From Fulverythrobacter ferritrahens (lineage in GTDB: Bacteria > Pseudomonadota > Alphaproteobacteria > Sphingomonadales > Sphingomonadaceae): 64,000 nt of DNA. Position 1 is the stretch's first letter, and the number at the start of each line of letters is the position of its first letter. The stretch is taken from the NCBI RefSeq assembly GCF_020539485.1, contig NZ_JACDXU010000001.1:248001-312000 (forward strand), given 5' to 3'. Shown piece after piece: positions 17,319 through 25,607 of this stretch. The notes below the pieces were generated by a model. That model was not told where the DNA came from, did not search any database, and worked only from the letters and a program-made list of their open reading frames with translations. A program made the position numbers and the translations under genes.

Positions 17319-17984
17319 TCAACGGTTCAGTTCGGCGGCGGTGGGGGTGTAATCCACGCCGTAATGCTTGCACCAGTCGTAAAGGATGGTGGCAACGCCG
17401 ACGATGCCCGGATCGGGGGTGTTGGCGCTGCGCTCGCCCACCTGGCTGGCGCGGCCGCGATGGGCCACCAGATTGCGGGTTTCGTCAATCGCCTTGTCGG
17501 CCACTTCGGTCACGGCCTTCAGCACGGCGGCAGCGTCGCCAGCGGGGGCCAGTTCCTTCATTTTTTCGGCAATCGGGATCAGCGCGTCGAGCAGGGTCTT
17601 GTCGCCCAGCTTGGCGCCGCCGCGGGCCATGATGCCTTCGACGGCGGCATTCACCATCGCGGCCAGCTCTTCGAGGCTGACGCTGGTCTTGTCCTTGCTG
17701 GCCATGCCCGCCTTCATGAAGCCGGTGCCCCAGATCGGGCCCGAGCTGCCGCCGACATGCTTGGAGCAGAGCATGCTGATCTTGAGCAGCATGGCGCCGA
17801 TGGCGCTCTTGTCCAGCGTGGGCAGGTCAGCCTTGATCACCTTGAAGCCGGTGGCCAGCGAGGTGCCGAAATCGCCGTCGCCGGCGAGGCCGTCGAGGTC
17901 CGAGAAATAGATTTCGTTCCGGATGACCGTGTCGGATGCGACGTCGATTGCCTTTTCAACCTGTTCGATCGTGATTTCAGTCAT
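17319..17984 (-). CDS. dhaL: Dihydroxyacetone kinase nucleotide-binding subunit DhaL
   Basis: A 221-residue protein matching the DhaL/DAK2 all-helical domain. The metal-nucleotide aspartates are in DLDGLAGDGDFGTS (Asp31, Asp36, Asp38). The position after the last aspartate is Phe, where PTS-type DhaL usually has His and fused ATP-type kinases usually have Cys; this may mark a distinct subgroup. A GGSSGPIWGTGF segment (about residues 77-88) is the conserved nucleotide-contact loop. It is 12 bases after the HAD gene and 34 before dhaK. Identity as DhaL is secure; the true substrate is not. Confidence 0.9.
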   Translation of the reverse strand: MTEITIEQVEKAIDVASDTVIRNEIYFSDLDGLAGDGDFGTSLATGFKVIKADLPTLDKSAIGAMLLKISMLCSKHVGGSSGPIWGTGFMKAGMASKDKTSVSLEELAAMVNAAVEGIMARGGAKLGDKTLLDALIPIAEKMKELAPAGDAAAVLKAVTEVADKAIDETRNLVAHRGRASQVGERSANTPDPGIVGVATILYDWCKHYGVDYTPTAAELNR

Positions 17985-17996
17985 GCTTTCTCTCCC

Positions 17997-18722
17997 TCAG
18001 GCCGCCGCCTGCGCGGCCAGCCTGCGCAGATCTTCGATAGTGATGTTGATGTTGGGTTCATCGCCCAGTTCGGGCACGACCTGCGCCGCCTCGGCGAAAT
18101 CTTCTTCCATCGTATAGGTGCTGGTGGTGATCAGCGTGGGCAGGCCCGCGCCGGTGGCGGCCAGCAGGCCGTTACGGCTATCCTCGATCACGATGCAATC
18201 GCCGGCCGGAAGGCCCAGCGTTTCCAGCGCCAGCAGATAGATATCGGGCGCGGGCTTCTTCTTGGCCACCACATCGCCCGCATGGACGAATTCGAAGGCG
18301 GCCTTGCGCTCGGCCCCGAACAGGTCGAGCACCGCGTCGATGAACTTGGGGTTGGAAGTGGTGCATACGCCCAGCCGCACGCCCGCCTCGATCGCTTCGT
18401 CCACGATGCGCAGGATGCCGGGGCGAACCGGCAGTTCCGTCACGATTTCGGAAGTGATGCGCGTCTTCGTCTTGTGCAGATCGATGATCAGCGCGTCCTT
18501 GGCTTCATCCGTATCGGCGCCTTCCGGCCAGCCGAATTCGTCGAAATAGGCGCGCATGCGTTCCTTGCCGCCAGCTACCAGCAGCAGGCGGCCATAGAGA
18601 TCGACATCCCATTCCGCATCGATGCCATGTTCGGCAAAAGCGCGGTTGAAGCCGACACGGTGCGCGTCGCGCTCCGTATCCACCAGAACGCCGTCACAGT
18701 CGAAAATCAGTGCCTTGACCAT
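17997..18722 (-). CDS. HAD-superfamily phosphatase, beta-phosphoglucomutase-like
   Basis: A 241-residue protein. Motif I is IFDCDGVLVDTE (nucleophile Asp8, acid/base Asp10), a helical cap follows at about residues 20-95, then motif II around GVCTTSNPKF and motif III/IV IVIEDSRNGLLAA. Members dephosphorylate sugar phosphates or phosphoglycolate, or isomerise glucose phosphates. Its place between an aldolase and a dihydroxyacetone kinase, with 12-base gaps either side, suggests it acts on a phosphorylated ketose or triose of the same pathway. This is inference from context. Confidence 0.82.
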   Translation of the reverse strand: MVKALIFDCDGVLVDTERDAHRVGFNRAFAEHGIDAEWDVDLYGRLLLVAGGKERMRAYFDEFGWPEGADTDEAKDALIIDLHKTKTRITSEIVTELPVRPGILRIVDEAIEAGVRLGVCTTSNPKFIDAVLDLFGAERKAAFEFVHAGDVVAKKKPAPDIYLLALETLGLPAGDCIVIEDSRNGLLAATGAGLPTLITTSTYTMEEDFAEAAQVVPELGDEPNINITIEDLRRLAAQAAA

Positions 18723-18734
18723 ATCCGACTATCC

Positions 18735-19613
18735 TCAGCCCAGCGTGGAGAGGAATTCGGAACCGCGGCCCTTGCCGCCGAACTTCTCGATGAAGCCGCT
18801 GAACATCGTCTTGCAGGCCTGATACTGGGCATCCATCACGCGCAGCGGCTCGAAATCGGTGGGCTTGGCGGTGTGGTAATCGACGAAGCTCTGCACCCAG
18901 ACATGCTTGAGGTTGGTCGAGATATTCACCTTGGCCGCGCCGCGTTCGATCGCCTTGGCGAAGGTTTCGTCCGACAGGCCGGTGCCGCCATGCAGCGCCA
19001 TCGGGGTCTTGGTCAGGCTGTTGATCGCAGCGATGCGATCGAAGTCCACCACGGGCTCGCCCTTGTAATAGCCATGGGCGGTGCCGACGGCGCAGGCGAA
19101 GGCCGACAGGTCGAGAGCGGCGCAGAAACGCGCGGCATCTTCGGGGTCGGTCAGGACGGAATCGGCCTCGTCCACCACCATGTCGTCTTCAACGCCCATG
19201 ATCTGGCCCAGCTCGGCTTCCATGCCCACGCCATACTTCTCGGCGATTTCGCGGACCTTCAGCGATTCAGCCAGATTCTGCTCGAACGGCAGTTCCGAAG
19301 CGTCGATCATGATCGAGGTCCAGCCCGCCTTGGCGCAGGCTTCGATCATCGGGATGTCCTTGCAGTGATCGAGATGCAGCACCACCGGCACCGGCGAATC
19401 CTCGGCCACGGTGCGCACCCAGCTCACGATTTCCTTGTGGCTGAAATATTTGATCGTCTTCGCGGAGGTCTGGCAGATCACGGGAGCGTTCAGCTCCTCC
19501 GCGGCCTTCACCATCGCCTTGGTGGTGTTGTAGTCCACAAGATTGAAAGCGGCGACTGCATAGCCGTTATCCATTGCGTGACGGAGCAACGGCTTCATGT
19601 TCACCAGGGGCAT
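18735..19613 (-). CDS. Class II ketose-bisphosphate aldolase
   Basis: A 292-residue zinc aldolase of the FbaA/GatY/KbaY family. Zinc and catalytic motifs are visible: LHLDHCKD (about residues 78-85), GVEDDMVVDEAD, GTAHGYYKG (about 186-194) and LHGGTGLSDE (about 218-227). The enzyme cleaves or forms a bond between dihydroxyacetone phosphate and an aldehyde. It is the first gene of the four-gene operon. The absence of a sugar transporter or a sugar-specific regulator leaves the aldehyde partner unknown. A glycolytic role is possible but would not explain the DhaK/DhaL and HAD partners. Confidence 0.88.
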   Translation of the reverse strand: MPLVNMKPLLRHAMDNGYAVAAFNLVDYNTTKAMVKAAEELNAPVICQTSAKTIKYFSHKEIVSWVRTVAEDSPVPVVLHLDHCKDIPMIEACAKAGWTSIMIDASELPFEQNLAESLKVREIAEKYGVGMEAELGQIMGVEDDMVVDEADSVLTDPEDAARFCAALDLSAFACAVGTAHGYYKGEPVVDFDRIAAINSLTKTPMALHGGTGLSDETFAKAIERGAAKVNISTNLKHVWVQSFVDYHTAKPTDFEPLRVMDAQYQACKTMFSGFIEKFGGKGRGSEFLSTLG

Positions 19614-19915
19614 TCGGGTGTCTCCCTATCGAGTTGCAAAGCTTCTTGGCGCGCACAGGCAGGCGATTCGCGCCGGACTTGTTAGCCGGAATGCTCGCTC
19701 CCTGTCTCGTATTTGAGGCCCAGTGGTTGATTGAGTCCGCTTTGTCCAGACTCTAAGGCTCCGGGCTTTAACGGGGCTTAAGCCAAACCGTATCTTGTGT
19801 TGCAGCGGCGCGGAACCTTGCTAGTCTGGATGTGTTACCGTCGCGGGGGCTTTGTAACCCCGCGCGGCGCGGTGCTGCCCTGCTGGGGCGGTGGCCTTTT
19901 CAAGGGAGAAGCACG
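19614..19915. other. Divergent promoter region, aldolase operon / iorAB
   Basis: This 302-base region separates two divergent operons and must hold both promoters. A spaced inverted repeat GAGTC (19733-19737) / GACTC (19749-19753) is present. No convincing -35/-10 pair, riboswitch or coding frame was found. Confidence 0.4.
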
Positions 19916-20401
19916 ATGGCCGTCAAGGTCAAGATCAATGGGGAAGTGCGCGAGATTGACGCGCCGGAAGATATGCCGCTGCTGTGGGCACTGCGGCAGG
20001 AACTGGGCATGGTGGGCACCAAGTTCGGCTGCGGCAAGGCGCTGTGCGGTGCCTGCACCGTGCATGTCGATGGCGTCGCCACGCGGTCCTGCTCCACGCC
20101 CATCGGTTCCATTGGCGAGAGCGAGGTCACTACGGTCGAGGCTCTCGGCCAGACCGATCTGGGCCGGGCCCTGCAGGAAGCATGGCTGGAAGAAGACGTG
20201 ATGCAGTGCGGCTATTGCCAGGCCGGCCAGCTGATGAGCGCAACCGCGCTGCTGTTGCGCAACCCGGAGCCCAGCGCCCGCCAGATCGACGCGGCGATGA
20301 GCGGCAATATCTGCCGCTGCGCCTGCTACACCCGCATCAAGTCCGCCATCACGCAGGTCGCGGAAAGCGGCGTTGCGAAGAAGGGGAAAGCAAATGCCTG
20401 A
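19916..20401 (+). CDS. iorA: Molybdenum hydroxylase 2Fe-2S subunit (IorA type)
   Basis: A 161-residue small subunit of the xanthine dehydrogenase superfamily. The N-terminal plant-type 2Fe-2S cluster is ligated by cysteines in FGCGKALCGACTVHVDG (about residues 37-53) with a partner Cys near 60-62; the second, all-helical 2Fe-2S domain has CGYCQAGQ and ICRCACYTRI. It passes electrons from the molybdenum subunit encoded next (8-base overlap). Start 19916 follows AAGGGAGA. There is no FAD subunit gene, as expected for the two-subunit isoquinoline 1-oxidoreductase type. The final electron acceptor is not encoded nearby. Confidence 0.9.
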   Translation: MAVKVKINGEVREIDAPEDMPLLWALRQELGMVGTKFGCGKALCGACTVHVDGVATRSCSTPIGSIGESEVTTVEALGQTDLGRALQEAWLEEDVMQCGYCQAGQLMSATALLLRNPEPSARQIDAAMSGNICRCACYTRIKSAITQVAESGVAKKGKANA

Positions 20402-22604
20402 GGCCATCGCACTTTCCCGCCGTACCCTGCTCAAGGCCAGCGTCCTTTCCGGTGGCGGCCTGGCGCTGAGCGCCGCCATTCCGATGGTGGCCCGCGCTGC
20501 TGCCGTCACGGGCGAGGCACAGGGCACGCTGAACGCCTTCGTCACCATCGCGGCGGACAATACCATTACCATCGTCGGCAAGAATCCCGAGATCGGCCAG
20601 GGCATCAAGACCATGCTGCCCATGCTCATCGCGGATGAAATGGATGCCGACTGGGATCAGGTTAAGATCGTCCAGGGCGATACGGATGCGGCCAAATATG
20701 GCCCGCAGCTGGCTGGCGGCAGCTTCGCCACTCCGATGAACTGGATGCCGATGCGCCAGGTGGGCGCGGGTGCGCGCCAGATGCTGCTCGCGGCGGCCTC
20801 GCGCCGCTGGGGCATCGACAGCGCCAAGCTCACCACCAAGCTGGGCAAGGTGATCGATCCGGCCTCGGGCCGCTCGCTGACCTATGGCGAACTGGCGAAT
20901 GACGCGGCCGGCGTGGCCGTGCCCGATCTGGCCAAGGTTCCGCTGAAGAACCCCAAGGACTTCCACATCATCGGCCGCGCCATTGGCGGGATCGACAGCC
21001 CCAAGATCGTCCGGGGCGAGCCGATCTTCGGCGTGGATACCCAGCTTCCCGGCATGGTCTATGCCGCGTTCGAGCGTTCGCCCGTATTCGGGGCCAAGCT
21101 GGTTTCGGCCAATCTCGATGTGGTCAAGGCCCAGCCGGGCGTGATCGATGCCTTCATCGTCAAGGGCAACGGCAATGCCGAGGAACTGGTCGATGGCGTG
21201 GCGGTGATCGCCAGGAACTGGTGGATCGCCGATCAGGCCCGCCAGAAGCTGGAGATCAAGTGGGATAATGGCCAGTGGGCCAGCCACTCCAGCAAGGGCT
21301 ATGACGCCGCCGCACGCAAGCTGATGGCCGATGCCAAGCCGCAGGAAACGCTCGCCAGCCATGGCGATGTGGATGCGGCCTTCGCTTCCGCCGCCAAGGT
21401 GCTGGATGCGGAATATTCCTATCCCTTCCTGGCCCACGTGCCGATGGAGCCGATGAACTGCACGGCCCTGTGCCATGCCGACGGTTCGATGGAGATGTGG
21501 GCCCCGTCGCAGACGCCGCAGGGCGGGCAGACGGGCGTGGCCAAGATGCTGGGCCTCACGCCCGACAAGGTGAAGGTGCACATCACGCGCATGGGTGGCG
21601 GTTTCGGCCGTCGCCTGACGAATGATTACATGCATCAGGTTGCCGCCATCGCCAAGCAGATGCCCGGCAAGCCGGTCCAGATGATCTTCAGCCGTGAGGA
21701 TGACGTTCGCGGGGACTTCTACCGCCCGGCGGGCTGGCACCGCCTGCGCGCCGCGCTGGACGACAAGGGCAAGCTGATCGGCTATGACGATCACTTCATC
21801 ACTTTCGAAATCCCCGGCCCGGGCGCCTACAATCCGGCCGCCATGTCGAAGGATGAATTCCCGGCCAAGTTCGTGCCCAATCTGCGTTACGCGCAGACCA
21901 AGATGCAGACCGCCGTGCCGATGGGCGCCCTGCGCGCACCTACGTCCAACGCCATGGCCTTCGTCATGCAGAGCTTCCTCGATGAAGTGGCGCAGGCCGC
22001 GGGCAAGGATCTGCCGACCCTGCTGCTGGAAATCGTGGACGGGGCCGAGAAGGAACCGGATTCCATGGGCTTCATGGGCCCTTCGCCCGGCTTCAACCCG
22101 GCTCGCCTGCGCGCGGTGACCAGGAAGGCGCTGGAAATGTCCGGCTGGGGCAAGACCATGCCGGCAGGCCACGCGCTGGGCTTCGGCTATTACTTCAGCC
22201 ACATGGGCTATTTTGCCGAAGTGGTGGAAGCCAGCCTCGAAGGTGGCCGGATCAACGTCCACAATGTATGGGCAGCCGGTGACGTGGGCAGCCAGATCAT
22301 CAATCCGCATGGTGCGCTGAACCAGGTGCAGGGTTCGATCATCGACGGGATCGGCCAGGCGCTGGCCCTTGCGATCGAAATCGAAGGCGGTGCGGTGAAA
22401 CAGTCCAACTTCCACGATTACCCGATCCCGCGCATGCCCGTCACGCCGAAGATCGAGGTGGAATTCGTGAAGAGCGACAATTCGCCCACCGGCCTTGGCG
22501 AACCGGCCCTGCCGCCGGTAATCCCGGCGCTGACCAATGCGCTGTTCGCGCTGACCGGCAAGCGCATCCGCAGCCTGCCGATCGATGTGAAGCAGCTGGC
22601 TTGA
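20394..22604 (+). CDS. iorB: Molybdopterin-binding hydroxylase subunit (IorB type)
   Basis: A 736-residue large subunit. The N-terminus has a twin-arginine signal (SRRTLLKAS, then a hydrophobic stretch to about residue 36), so the mature enzyme should be periplasmic, with IorA carried along. Two molybdopterin-binding domains follow; the glycine-rich GGGFGRRLTNDY near residue 400 is the cofactor loop. IorB-type enzymes hydroxylate N-heterocycles or oxidise aldehydes. The substrate here is unknown; aromatic aldehydes would suit the surrounding genes but this is a guess. The convergent genes at 22922-24390 are probably its cofactor and insertion factors. Confidence 0.9.
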   Translation: MPEAIALSRRTLLKASVLSGGGLALSAAIPMVARAAAVTGEAQGTLNAFVTIAADNTITIVGKNPEIGQGIKTMLPMLIADEMDADWDQVKIVQGDTDAAKYGPQLAGGSFATPMNWMPMRQVGAGARQMLLAAASRRWGIDSAKLTTKLGKVIDPASGRSLTYGELANDAAGVAVPDLAKVPLKNPKDFHIIGRAIGGIDSPKIVRGEPIFGVDTQLPGMVYAAFERSPVFGAKLVSANLDVVKAQPGVIDAFIVKGNGNAEELVDGVAVIARNWWIADQARQKLEIKWDNGQWASHSSKGYDAAARKLMADAKPQETLASHGDVDAAFASAAKVLDAEYSYPFLAHVPMEPMNCTALCHADGSMEMWAPSQTPQGGQTGVAKMLGLTPDKVKVHITRMGGGFGRRLTNDYMHQVAAIAKQMPGKPVQMIFSREDDVRGDFYRPAGWHRLRAALDDKGKLIGYDDHFITFEIPGPGAYNPAAMSKDEFPAKFVPNLRYAQTKMQTAVPMGALRAPTSNAMAFVMQSFLDEVAQAAGKDLPTLLLEIVDGAEKEPDSMGFMGPSPGFNPARLRAVTRKALEMSGWGKTMPAGHALGFGYYFSHMGYFAEVVEASLEGGRINVHNVWAAGDVGSQIINPHGALNQVQGSIIDGIGQALALAIEIEGGAVKQSNFHDYPIPRMPVTPKIEVEFVKSDNSPTGLGEPALPPVIPALTNALFALTGKRIRSLPIDVKQLA

Positions 22605-22610
22605 TTGCTG

Positions 22611-22635
22611 ATCCTCTCCCCTCGTGGGAGAGGAT
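22611..22635. terminator. Hairpin after iorB
   Basis: ATCCTCTCCC and GGGAGAGGAT form a perfect 10-bp stem with a 5-base loop, 7 bases after the iorB stop. No T-run follows, so it is a possible Rho-independent-like or 3'-stabilising hairpin only. The rest of the 317-base gap to 22921 holds the repeat at 22754 and nothing else recognised. Confidence 0.45.
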
Positions 22636-22753
22636 ACGATGGCTTGGGCCTGAAAGGGCCTGGCCGCAGTTGGAGAGGGGTCGGTCCGCCGCTCCTCTCC
22701 AAGCTTTGCTATCTCTTCCGCAAGGAGACCAGTAGCTCCTGATGCTTCCTCAA

Positions 22754-22866
22754 GCGTCACCCTGAACTTGTTTGTGCAAGCACAGCTTCGCTTCCAGGGC
22801 CCATTTCTCCGGATATGGCTGCCGCTCGTGGGGAGGGATGGATGCTGAAACGAGTTCAGCATGACG
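22754..22866. repeat. Family C repeat copy 1, MITE-like, about 113 bp
   Basis: It begins CGTCACCCTGAAC and ends GTTCAGCATGACG, imperfect terminal inverted repeats. Positions 22756-22810 match 31247-31301 at 54 of 55 bases, including TTGTGCAAGCACAGCTTCGC. An inner hairpin ATGCTGAA/TTCAGCAT lies near the right end. It has no coding capacity. Confidence 0.85.
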
Positions 22867-22921
22867 AAATGGAGGGCAAGGCAGTGGTCTGATTATGTGG
22901 TTGCGTGCGAGACAGCCGCAT

Positions 22922-23518
22922 TCAGCTTCCACCACCCATCTCACCCACCAGCGCCTCCAGCTCCGCCACGGTATCGACATCCCGCAATTCGCGCGGATCG
23001 ATTTCCAGCACCCTTACGCCACTCGCTCGCAGCAGCGCGCCTGCGCCCCTGTCTCCGCCAAGCGCGGCGAGGGCGGCAAAGCTTATGGCCGGGAAACAGG
23101 CGGGAATGCCGGGGTGGCCGTCCGAATGGCGCACGCAGGCGGGGGTATCGGTGCAGGCATTCACCAATGCGCCAAGCGTCGCAATGCTGACCAGCGGCAT
23201 ATCCGCCGCCAGCAGCAACAGCTTTTCCGCACCGGCCTCCGCCGCATGGCGCGCCGCGAGAGCGACTGAAGTGCCGAGCCCTTCCGTCGCATTCGGATTG
23301 GCGAGCAACTGAGCCAGTCTCTCCGCTTCGGCTTCCCGCGCGAAAGCGGGCGCATCGGGGCTCACCACGATAAGGGGCTCACCCCGGTTCAGCGCGAGCA
23401 CCGCATTCAGCGCATGGCTGCCCAGTCTCCTGCCCGCCAGCATGGCATCCAGCTTGCCACCGCCGAAGCGCCGCGCGCTTCCCGCCGCCAGCAGCGCGAT
23501 GGCGACTTGGCCGCTCAT
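22922..23518 (-). CDS. mocA: MobA/MocA-like molybdenum cofactor nucleotidyltransferase
   Basis: A 198-residue GT-A-fold NTP transferase: N-terminal LLAAGSARRFGGGK (about residues 9-22) binds the nucleotide, and AADMPLVS (about 105-112) carries the metal-binding Asp. MocA-type proteins add CMP to molybdopterin, producing the MCD cofactor used by xanthine-dehydrogenase-family enzymes. It overlaps xdhC by 4 bases (xdhC stop at 23515, mocA start at 23518) and faces iorAB, which makes it a likely maturation factor for that enzyme. MobA (GMP transfer) is the alternative; the context favours MocA. Confidence 0.85.
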   Translation of the reverse strand: MSGQVAIALLAAGSARRFGGGKLDAMLAGRRLGSHALNAVLALNRGEPLIVVSPDAPAFAREAEAERLAQLLANPNATEGLGTSVALAARHAAEAGAEKLLLLAADMPLVSIATLGALVNACTDTPACVRHSDGHPGIPACFPAISFAALAALGGDRGAGALLRASGVRVLEIDPRELRDVDTVAELEALVGEMGGGS

Positions 23519-24390
23519 TGGTGAGGGTGCAGTGCCTCATAGGCGCCGACCACATCCGCCAGCACGGAAAGGGCCAGCACCGAGGAATCGCGCGCCTTCG
23601 GGATCAGTCCGACCGGGCTGCGCAGCCGGGCCAGCGCTCCTTCCTCCACGCCGCCTGCCTTTAACCGCTCCAGCCGTGCCATGCGTGCCGGGGCGCCGCC
23701 CTGTGCGCCGACATAGAAGGCATTGGTGCCCAGTGCCCATTTGAGCAGGGCATATTCCCATTCGTGATCGTGGAACAGCAGCAGGATCGCGGTCCAGGGA
23801 TCGGCGGCCCATGTGCCGTCCAGCAGATCGGCGGGCACCTTGTCGAGCGAGAGGTGATTGCCGGCCTCGCGCCATTCCGCCTCGATCCCCTGCGTAGTGG
23901 CGAGGTTTACCAGCGCCGAACATTCGGACCCCGCACCCAACACCAGCAGGCGCAGCGGCGGCATGTAAAGCCGGCTGCGCAGGAAGGCGGGATCGGCGTC
24001 AGCGGGTAGGGGCAGGGTAAGCTCCGCGCCTTGCCGGGCTGCCAGAGTGGCCATGCAGTTCTGCAGCGCCGCCCGGTCCGGCGCGGGCTCGATCAATATG
24101 TCCAGGCCCGAACCGCAGGGCAGGCGAAAGTCGATAAAGGGCGATCCCTTGCCATAACGCAGCAGCCGCGCGCCGCCATTCTGCCCGCTTGCCTCCATCG
24201 CCTCGACGGCCTGATTGGCAAGCTCGGCATTCAGGCAATTATCGGCAAGGTCGCCCGCAATCGTGCCGTCGGGCGCCACAGCCAGCTGCGCCCCGGTGCG
24301 GCGCGAGAAGCTGCCGTCGATCGCCACGATGGTGCAGAGGGCGGCAGGCTGGTTCGCGGCGAAGGCGAGGGCGTCATGATCGCTGGACAT
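23515..24390 (-). CDS. xdhC: XdhC-family molybdoenzyme insertion chaperone
   Basis: A 291-residue protein from the ATG at 24390; an in-frame ATG at 24441 would add 17 unlikely residues. The N-terminal XdhC/CoxI domain shows CTIVAIDGSFSRRTGAQLAV (about residues 19-38) with the SS/SF-x-R pattern; the C-terminal Rossmann-like half begins LRLLVLGAGSECSALVN (about 157-173). XdhC binds the mature molybdenum cofactor, promotes its sulfuration and delivers it to xanthine-dehydrogenase-type enzymes. Translational coupling to mocA and the nearby iorAB fit this job. Confidence 0.87.
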   Translation of the reverse strand: MSSDHDALAFAANQPAALCTIVAIDGSFSRRTGAQLAVAPDGTIAGDLADNCLNAELANQAVEAMEASGQNGGARLLRYGKGSPFIDFRLPCGSGLDILIEPAPDRAALQNCMATLAARQGAELTLPLPADADPAFLRSRLYMPPLRLLVLGAGSECSALVNLATTQGIEAEWREAGNHLSLDKVPADLLDGTWAADPWTAILLLFHDHEWEYALLKWALGTNAFYVGAQGGAPARMARLERLKAGGVEEGALARLRSPVGLIPKARDSSVLALSVLADVVGAYEALHPHQ

Positions 24391-24474
24391 GGTGGGCCAG
24401 CGATAATCGGCTGCGGGGGTTCCCGCTACAGGCAATTGCATTCATAGTCCCCGGCAACAAAAGAAGGGGAGATC

Positions 24475-25470
24475 ATGCTGAATTCCAGGCGAAAGGCGGC
24501 ACTGGCCGCCATTGCGGCGGTTTTGACGATGGCGGCGCCCGTGCAGGCTCAGGACGATCCCGGCCCGATCGCGATTCACGGCAACAAGCAGACCTTCGAG
24601 ATCGCGCCCGTGCTGCTGGCGGCGGAGAAGTTCTATCCGGGCGATGCCAGCGTGAAGATGGGCGGCATTCCCAATCTGGTGGGCGAGCCGATCATTCCCG
24701 GTTTCGGGGAGGAAGGCCTGGCCGATGTCGCCACTCACGCCGAAACGCAGGCCCTGCGCTATTCCGTGCGGCATCCGGATTTGCGGATCATCCTGAATGT
24801 CAGCCAGGGGCTGTACCGGATCGTGGCGCGGCGGTCTGTCGGGATCGAGGAAATTGCCGATCTCAAGGGCAAGCGCATCGTCACCGTGGCGCCCACTTCG
24901 GCAGGCTATTTCCTGCAACGCATGTTGCAGACGGCCGGGCTGGGTTTTGGCGATGTGCAGATCGTGCCCCTGCCTTCGGGCACGCCGCTATCCGGCATGA
25001 CAGCCCTGTTGGCGAAGGGCGAGGTGGATGCCGTGGTGATCTGGGAACCGGAGAGCGAGAACGCCGCGCAGGTGCTGGGCGACGATTTGACCGAGTTCCA
25101 CGGGGACGGTGTTTATGCCGAATATTTCAACCTCAACAGCACGGCAGGCAATCTGGCCGATCCGGCCAAACGAGCCAGGATCGTCGCCTTCGTGCGCGCG
25201 GTAATGGATGCGGCGGAAGAAGTGCGGCGCGATCCGGCCGAGGCGAAGAAGCTGGTTGAGGCAGCGGGCGGTTTTCCCGCCGATCAGGTGGAACGCAGCT
25301 GGAAACACCATGCCTTTCCGGCCAGCTATCCTGCGGACATGCTGGATGTGCTGGTAACGGAGGAACAATGGCTCGCCGCGCAGGACAAACGCAATCCGCG
25401 CAGCCGCGAGGAACTGGCGAAGCTGATCGATATGAGTGTGTATGAGGAGGCGCTGGCGCTGGGGAGGTGA
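24475..25470 (+). CDS. ABC transporter periplasmic substrate-binding protein, orphan
   Basis: A 331-residue protein with a signal peptide cleaved after APVQAQ (about residue 24). The body follows the NMT1/SsuA-like fold: a short N-terminal lobe, ADLKGKRIVTVAPTSAGYFLQRML (about 137-160, split by the domain crossover) and VDAVVIWEPES (about 181-191). Relatives bind taurine, alkanesulfonates, pyrimidine precursors or aromatic acids. GGGGAGA precedes the start. No permease or ATPase gene is next to it, so it either serves a transporter elsewhere or is a sensor; this is unresolved. Confidence 0.82.
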   Translation: MLNSRRKAALAAIAAVLTMAAPVQAQDDPGPIAIHGNKQTFEIAPVLLAAEKFYPGDASVKMGGIPNLVGEPIIPGFGEEGLADVATHAETQALRYSVRHPDLRIILNVSQGLYRIVARRSVGIEEIADLKGKRIVTVAPTSAGYFLQRMLQTAGLGFGDVQIVPLPSGTPLSGMTALLAKGEVDAVVIWEPESENAAQVLGDDLTEFHGDGVYAEYFNLNSTAGNLADPAKRARIVAFVRAVMDAAEEVRRDPAEAKKLVEAAGGFPADQVERSWKHHAFPASYPADMLDVLVTEEQWLAAQDKRNPRSREELAKLIDMSVYEEALALGR

Positions 25471-25524
25471 AGGGGGAGGGGGAGGGCCGTCTCCACCCTC
25501 TTTCCCCAGATCTATCACTCGATC

Positions 25525-25555
25525 CGTTCGTCCTTCGACACGCTCAGGACGAACG
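25525..25555. repeat. Short hairpin of repeat family B
   Basis: CGTTCGTCC and GGACGAACG form a 9-bp stem around a 13-base loop (TTCGACACGCTCA). The sequence is a collapsed version of the longer element at 12051. It lies between the substrate-binding protein stop and the aldehyde dehydrogenase stop. Confidence 0.75.
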
Positions 25556-25607
25556 GAGGTTGGGGGCTGGGGCTGTTCAGGGAAGGGGCAGTGTCGGCCA
25601 AGGGCCC

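Noticed and set aside
17148-19685. Long plus-strand open frame opposite the aldolase/dihydroxyacetone kinase operon
   Set aside because: It is antisense to four genes with clear active-site motifs, and its translation is rich in His, Gly and Arg with no recognisable domain; long antisense frames are common in high-GC DNA.
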